A stretch of DNA of 17,974 bases from Pseudomonadota bacterium (lineage in GTDB: Bacteria; Pseudomonadota; Gammaproteobacteria; Burkholderiales; Burkholderiaceae): contig JAKORH010000351.1 of assembly GCA_029777935.1 (NCBI GenBank), positions 1 through 17,974 of the forward strand, in the 5' to 3' direction. Below, one piece after another: positions 14,789-17,974 of the stretch. Numbering within the stretch: the first letter of the stretch is position 1; each line of letters begins with the position of its first letter. The position numbers and the translations under genes are program-made. The notes under the pieces are model-generated. The model did no database searches. It was not told the DNA's origin and saw only the letters and a list, made by a program, of their open reading frames with translations.

Positions 14789-15421
14789 TCAGCGAGGGTT
14801 CGAGATCCCGGTTGCGGCGAGCATGCGCTCGACGTAGCGGGCGATCAGGTCGACCTCGAGGTTCACGCGGTCGCCGGGCGCGAGACTCCTCAGCGTCGTC
14901 ACCGCGATCGTGTGCGGGATCAGGTTGATCCATACGTGGCAGCCGGCGGGCTTGCCTGCACGCGCGATGTCCTCGACGCGGTTGACCGTCAGCGACACGC
15001 CGTTGACCGCGATCGACCCCTTGTAGGCGAAGTAGCGCGCCAGCTCCGCCGGCGCCTCGACGACGAACAGCACGCTCTCGCCGTGCGGCTCGAACGCGTG
15101 CACGACGCCGGTGCCGTCGACGTGCCCGCTGACGAGGTGACCGTCGATGCGGTCGCCGAGCCGCATCGCCTTCTCCAGATTCACTTCGCCGCGTGCATCC
15201 AGCCCCGCCGTCTTCGACATCGATTCGGCCGACACGTCGATCGTGAACGTGCGCGCGCTCTTGTCGACGACCGTCATGCAGGCGCCGTTGATCGCGATCG
15301 AATCGCCGATCGCCACGTCGGAAAGATCGAGGTCCGGCGCCTCGATCACCAGCCGCCGGCCGAAGCCGAGTTCTTCGACGCTGATGATCCGGCCGGTCGC
15401 CTGCACGATCCCCGCGAACAT
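14789..15421 (-). CDS. ribE: Riboflavin synthase alpha chain
   Basis: A 210-aa enzyme that dismutates two lumazine molecules to riboflavin. Two tandem lumazine-binding domains are visible: MFAGIVQATGRI...GDSIAINGACMTV (about 1-95) and LVSGHVDGTGVV...GSIAVNGVSLTVNRV (about 96-190). The ATG at 15421 shares one base with the ribD stop (TGATG), so the two are coupled. Confidence 0.97.
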   Translation of the reverse strand: MFAGIVQATGRIISVEELGFGRRLVIEAPDLDLSDVAIGDSIAINGACMTVVDKSARTFTIDVSAESMSKTAGLDARGEVNLEKAMRLGDRIDGHLVSGHVDGTGVVHAFEPHGESVLFVVEAPAELARYFAYKGSIAVNGVSLTVNRVEDIARAGKPAGCHVWINLIPHTIAVTTLRSLAPGDRVNLEVDLIARYVERMLAATGISNPR

Positions 15422-16518
15422 CAGTGCCCTCCCCAGCGCGCCAGCACGCGCACGTCCTCGCCGATCTGCGTGACTTCGCGGAACGCCAGCCGCTGCGCCT
15501 GCGCCAGATCCGACAGCGCCGGCAGGTGGACCATACCCTGCGCCTCGCCGATCAGCAGCGGCGCGAGGTACACCAGCAGCTCATCGACCAGCCCGGCGCG
15601 CACCAGCGAGCCGTTCAGCTTGAAGCCGGCCTCCACCAGCAGCTCGTTGATGCCGCGGCGGCCGAGCTCGCGCAGCAGCGCCGGCAGATCGACCTTGCCG
15701 CTGTCGTTCGGCAGCTCGATCAACTCGACGCCGCGGTCGCGCAGGCGCGCCTCCTTGTCCGCGCCGCGCCGCGCGCAGGCGACCAGCGTCGGCGCGCCTT
15801 CGAACAGACGCGCGTCCGGATCGACGTCGAGCCTGCTGTCGACCAGCACCTTCAGCGGCTGGCGCGGCGCGTCGACCAGCCGCACGTTCAACTGCGGGTT
15901 GTCGACCTGCACGGTGCCGATGCCGGTCAGCAGCGCGCACGAGCGCGCGCGCCAAGCGTGGCCGTCGACGCGCGCGGCTTCCGTAGTGATCCACTGCGAT
16001 ACGCCGTTGTCGAGCGCGGTCTTGCCGTCGAGGCTGGCCGCGATCTTCATCCGCACCCACGGCCGGCCGCGGTTCATGCGCGTGAAGAAGCCGATGTTCG
16101 TTTCGATCGCCTCGGACTGCAGCAGGCCGCAGCGCACGTCGATGCCGGCGCTGCGCAGCATCTCGAGGCCCTGGCCGGCGACCTGCGGATTCGGATCCTC
16201 CACCGCCGCGATCACGCGCGCCACGCGCGCCTCGATCAGCGCGGTCGCGCACGGCGGCGTGCGTCCGAAGTGCGCGCACGGCTCCAGCGACACGTAAGCT
16301 GTCGCGCCGTGCAGGTCCTGCCCGTTGCGGCGCGCGTCGAGCAGCGCCTCGATCTCGGCGTGATTCGACCCGGGCGGCTGTGTGAAGCCTTCGCCCAGGA
16401 TGCGGCCGTCGCGCACGATCACACAGCCGACGCGCGGGTTGGGCGTCGCATGAAAGAGCGCGCGCTGCGCCAGCGCCAGCGCGCGCCGCATGAATTCGTG
16501 ATCGGTCGGCGAATACAT
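15421..16518 (-). CDS. ribD: Bifunctional riboflavin biosynthesis deaminase/reductase
   Basis: A 365-aa protein. Residues about 1-145 are the zinc deaminase (TPNPRVGCVIV, HAEIEAL, EPCAHFGRTPPC). The rest is the reductase (RPWVRMKIAASLDGKTA, GIGTVQVDNPQLNVR, INELLVEAGFKLNGSLV). It carries out the second and third steps of the pathway after GTP cyclohydrolase. The start MYSPTDHEFM fits the family. A TACAAT hexamer (16532-16527) lies 8 bases before the ATG, but no -35 accompanies it, so where transcription starts is unclear. Confidence 0.97.
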   Translation of the reverse strand: MYSPTDHEFMRRALALAQRALFHATPNPRVGCVIVRDGRILGEGFTQPPGSNHAEIEALLDARRNGQDLHGATAYVSLEPCAHFGRTPPCATALIEARVARVIAAVEDPNPQVAGQGLEMLRSAGIDVRCGLLQSEAIETNIGFFTRMNRGRPWVRMKIAASLDGKTALDNGVSQWITTEAARVDGHAWRARSCALLTGIGTVQVDNPQLNVRLVDAPRQPLKVLVDSRLDVDPDARLFEGAPTLVACARRGADKEARLRDRGVELIELPNDSGKVDLPALLRELGRRGINELLVEAGFKLNGSLVRAGLVDELLVYLAPLLIGEAQGMVHLPALSDLAQAQRLAFREVTQIGEDVRVLARWGGH

Positions 16519-16540
16519 CGCGACCGATTGTACGGTTCGC

Positions 16541-16569
16541 GTACCCCCGCCCTCGCGGGCGCGGGATAC
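16541..16569. terminator. Possible hairpin terminator after hsp20
   Basis: GTACCCCCGCCC (16541-16552), loop TCGC, then GGGCGCGGGATAC form a GC-rich stem with one mismatch and a one-base bulge. It lies just past the hsp20 stop on the minus strand. It has no T-run, so termination would be imperfect or Rho-assisted. Confidence 0.4.
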
Positions 16570-16588
16570 GGGCGGTGCGGAAGCTTCC

Positions 16589-17032
16589 CTAGCTGACGGT
16601 CAGCCGCCTGCTGGTGACCGCGGCCTTCTTCGGCAGCGCCAGGCGCAGCACGCCGTTCTCGAACGACGCCTCGGCGCCCTGCTCGGTCACCTCGGTCGGC
16701 AACTCGAAGCTGCGCCCGTAGCTCGCCGCGTAGCGCTCGCTGTGGATCAGCCGCTCGCCTTCGCGCGTTTCCTTTTCGCTCCGGGTTTCAGCGGCGATCG
16801 CCACGCGGTTGCCCGCGATCGTGACCTGGATGTCTTCCTTCTTCACACCGGGCAGGTCGACCAGGACCTCGTACTTGTCGTTCCGGTCGATCACGTCCAT
16901 GCGCGCCCGCGTGACGGTCGGCAACTCGGCCGCGCGCGTCAGCGCAAAGCCGGGCCGGCCCAAGAAATCGTTGAAGAACTCGTCGAACAGCGAACCGAAC
17001 GGCTCGCGCCGTGCCAAAAGATCCCGTGCCAT
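16589..17032 (-). CDS. Small heat-shock protein, Hsp20/alpha-crystallin family
   Basis: A 147-aa ATP-independent chaperone. The N-terminal arm (FGSLFDEFFNDFLGRPGF) is followed by the alpha-crystallin domain from about residue 44 (ARMDVIDRNDKYEVLVDLPGVKKEDIQVTI), with R-SFELP (RSFELPTEV) and the terminal ASFENGVLRLALPKKA strand. A GAGGGA ribosome site precedes the ATG at 17032. It interrupts the usual nrdR-ribD neighbourhood and has its own sigma-32-like promoter, so it is probably an independently heat-induced insertion. Confidence 0.95.
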   Translation of the reverse strand: MARDLLARREPFGSLFDEFFNDFLGRPGFALTRAAELPTVTRARMDVIDRNDKYEVLVDLPGVKKEDIQVTIAGNRVAIAAETRSEKETREGERLIHSERYAASYGRSFELPTEVTEQGAEASFENGVLRLALPKKAAVTSRRLTVS

Positions 17033-17085
17033 AGTTCCCTCGTCATGTCCGGTTAACGCCGCCCTGACCGGCGGCTCTGTCCAAC

Positions 17086-17113
17086 AGATACGGCGCCCGG
17101 CCGCGATTTCAAG
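17086..17113 (-). promoter_or_regulatory. Sigma-32 (RpoH)-type heat-shock promoter of hsp20
   Basis: On the minus strand CTTGAAA (17113-17107) is followed after 13 bases by CCGTATCT (17093-17086). This fits the RpoH consensus CTTGAAA-N11-16-CCCCATNT with two mismatches in the -10. The transcript leader to 17032 would be about 45 bases. It holds a GCCGCC/GGCGGC stem (17058-17075) that does not cover the ribosome site, so I see no RNA thermometer. Confidence 0.6.
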
Positions 17114-17115
17114 CC

Positions 17116-17141
17116 CGGGCCCGCCCTCGGACGCGGGCCCG
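17116..17141. terminator. Hairpin downstream of nrdR
   Basis: CGGGCCCGC (17116-17124) pairs perfectly with GCGGGCCCG (17133-17141) across an 8-base loop. On the minus strand it lies 42 bases past the nrdR stop and just before the hsp20 heat-shock -35 box, a sensible place to end the nrdR message. There is no T-run. Confidence 0.45.
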
Positions 17142-17182
17142 TGGCCGCGGCGGCCGGTCCGGATCGGGATGGCGCGGGGGCT

Positions 17183-17665
17183 TCAGGCGCGCGCGGCAGC
17201 AGCGCGGCGTTTGCGCGGCGGGCGGACTTCCCGCACGACCTCGGCGAACTCGTCGACGTCCTCGAAGCTGCGATACACGCTGGCAAAGCGGATGTAGGCG
17301 ACCTTGTCCAGCCGCTTCAGCTCCCGCATCACGAGTTCGCCCAGCTTCTCGCTCTTGACCTCGCGCGTCGCGAGCCCCAGCAGCTTGTCCTCGATGCGGC
17401 CGATCGCGTCGTCGACCGCCTCGCGGCGTACCGGCCGCTTGCGCAGCGCCAGCAGCATCGAGGCGCGCAGCTTGTCGCGGTCATAGTCAGCGCGGCCACC
17501 GCCGCGCTTGATGATCGACGGCATCGTCAGTTCGACACGCTCGTAGGTCGTGAAGCGCTTCTCGCAGTTCAGGCACTTGCGCCGGCGCCGGATCGTCGCT
17601 CCCTCGTCCGAAGCGCGCGAATCGATGACCTGCGTGTCGGCGTTGTGGCAGAAGGGGCACTTCAT
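17183..17665 (-). CDS. nrdR: Transcriptional repressor NrdR
   Basis: A 160-aa zinc-ribbon/ATP-cone repressor of ribonucleotide reductase genes. The zinc ligands are C3, C6, C31 and C34 ([17 protein letters not shown] and [18 protein letters not shown]). The ATP-cone spans about residues 49-139 ([29 protein letters not shown]...[13 protein letters not shown]). A basic Arg/Ala tail ends the protein. No NrdR box is seen in this window. The upstream gap to gspF is mostly repeat. Confidence 0.97.
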   Translation of the reverse strand: MKCPFCHNADTQVIDSRASDEGATIRRRRKCLNCEKRFTTYERVELTMPSIIKRGGGRADYDRDKLRASMLLALRKRPVRREAVDDAIGRIEDKLLGLATREVKSEKLGELVMRELKRLDKVAYIRFASVYRSFEDVDEFAEVVREVRPPRKRRAAAARA

Positions 17666-17670
17666 GCGTA

Positions 17671-17783
17671 GGGCGTCGGTCGGGCGACGGGCGTCGGGCG
17701 TCGGGCGTCGGGCGCAAGGCGCCCGCTTCGCTTCCTGCCTGCGCCTGTCAACGCCCGACGCGGTACGCCCGACGCCCGACGAC
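17671..17783. repeat. GGGCGTC tandem repeat with inverted copy between nrdR and gspF
   Basis: The left arm (17671-17714) contains three perfect GGGCGTC heptamers (17689-17709) plus imperfect ones. The right arm (17751-17783) carries the reverse complement, GACGCCC-type units. The arms flank a 36-base spacer and could pair into a long stem. The right arm ends 3 bases before the gspF ATG, so it lies where that gene's ribosome site should be. Confidence 0.8.
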
Positions 17784-17786
17784 TAG

Positions 17787-17974
17787 ATGGCTGCCTTCAA
17801 GTACGCCGCCGTCGACGGTAACGGCAAGGAACTGTCGGGACTGCTCGAAGCGGACAGCGCGCGGCTCGCGCGGCAGGTGCTGCGCGGGCGCGGGCTGGTT
17901 CCGCTGACGGTCGAGCCGGTGCTGTCGGAGGCGCACCGCGCGGGTGTGTCGCTCGCGCTCGGCCGCCGCCTGTC
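17787..17974 (+). CDS. gspF: Type II secretion inner-membrane protein GspF, N-terminal part only
   Basis: The first 62 residues are visible (MAAFKYAAVDGNGKELSGLL, then EADSARLARQVLRGRGLVPLTVE). This is the start of the GspF/PilC cytoplasmic domain. The pattern fits GspF of the type II secretion system better than PilC. The remaining roughly 340 residues with the membrane segments lie beyond the window. No ribosome site is seen before the ATG because repeat sequence abuts it. Confidence 0.85.
   Translation, partial: MAAFKYAAVDGNGKELSGLLEADSARLARQVLRGRGLVPLTVEPVLSEAHRAGVSLALGRRL

Noticed and set aside
12636..14933. A 765-codon minus-strand frame overlapping ribB and the OYE
   Set aside because: It is out of frame with both well-recognised proteins and is Arg-rich low-complexity sequence, a product of high GC.
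12623..16297. A 1224-codon open frame on the plus strand opposite the rib genes
   Set aside because: It is antisense to ribB, the OYE, ribE and ribD, which all have full family motifs. The composition is Arg/Asp/His-rich as expected for a GC-rich antisense shadow.
16519..16540. ribD promoter from TACAAT and an imperfect inverted repeat CGCGACCG/CGGTTCGCG
   Set aside because: The hexamer is 8 bases from the start codon and has no -35 partner, which would require a nearly leaderless message. Evidence is too weak to list.
17033..17079. ROSE-type RNA thermometer in the hsp20 leader
   Set aside because: The visible stem (17058-17075) does not pair with the GAGGGA ribosome site, and no anti-Shine-Dalgarno strand was found.
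17723..17751. nrdR promoter from a minus-strand TTGACA at 17746-17751
   Set aside because: The hexamer is perfect, but the expected -10 position reads GAAGCG, so the promoter is not supported.
1..17974. Frequent GCGATCGC-like octamers resembling a genome signature repeat
   Set aside because: They follow codon use (GCG ATC GCG) in a high-GC genome and show no spacing or orientation pattern.

Overview
The window is very GC-rich, densely packed, chromosomal DNA. Its backbone on the minus strand runs nrdR - (hsp20) - ribD - ribE - (old yellow enzyme) - ribB with a degenerate RibA domain - ribH - nusB - thiL - pgpA - pncC. This order, and the RibB-degenerate-RibA fusion, point to a betaproteobacterium, most likely Burkholderiales or a relative. 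I cannot name the genus. There are no tRNA, rRNA, CRISPR, insertion-sequence or phage genes, and no gene-free stretch longer than 300 bases. The largest intergenic gaps are 3957-4133, 17033-17182, 6821-6947 and 17666-17786.

Left part (1-8102). A minus-strand operon reads exported His-rich protein (3956-3468), hemerythrin-like protein (3454-2996), periplasmic adaptor (2934-1741), FtsX/MacB-type permease (1744-551) and ABC ATPase (548-1, cut by the window edge). Upstream lies a perfect Dnr/FNR-type palindrome at 4058-4071. aroG (DAHP synthase) runs the other way from 4134 and ends in a perfect 14-bp hairpin. Convergent with it is a two-gene operon, nnrS then fdxA, overlapping by ATGA. Divergent from nnrS is a cytochrome P450 gene. 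The P450/nnrS gap holds an NsrR-like operator (6881-6903) that overlaps the predicted nnrS -10 box. I read this half as a nitric-oxide response region, with the P450 as its least expected member.

Right part (8172-17665, all minus). This is riboflavin synthesis (ribD, ribE, ribB, ribH) followed by nusB, thiL, pgpA and pncC, ending with an alpha/beta hydrolase that carries the complete fluoroacetate-dehalogenase residue set and an unrecognised 115-aa protein. Most junctions overlap or are a few bases apart. Two insertions stand out: an FMN-dependent old yellow enzyme between ribE and ribB, and a small heat-shock protein with its own sigma-32-like promoter between nrdR and ribD. At the right edge gspF starts on the plus strand and runs out of the window.

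Low-complexity repeats occur at 11456-11523 (AGTCGGC-type) and 17671-17783 (GGGCGTC-type, both orientations). The first supplies the last codons and stop of nusB.
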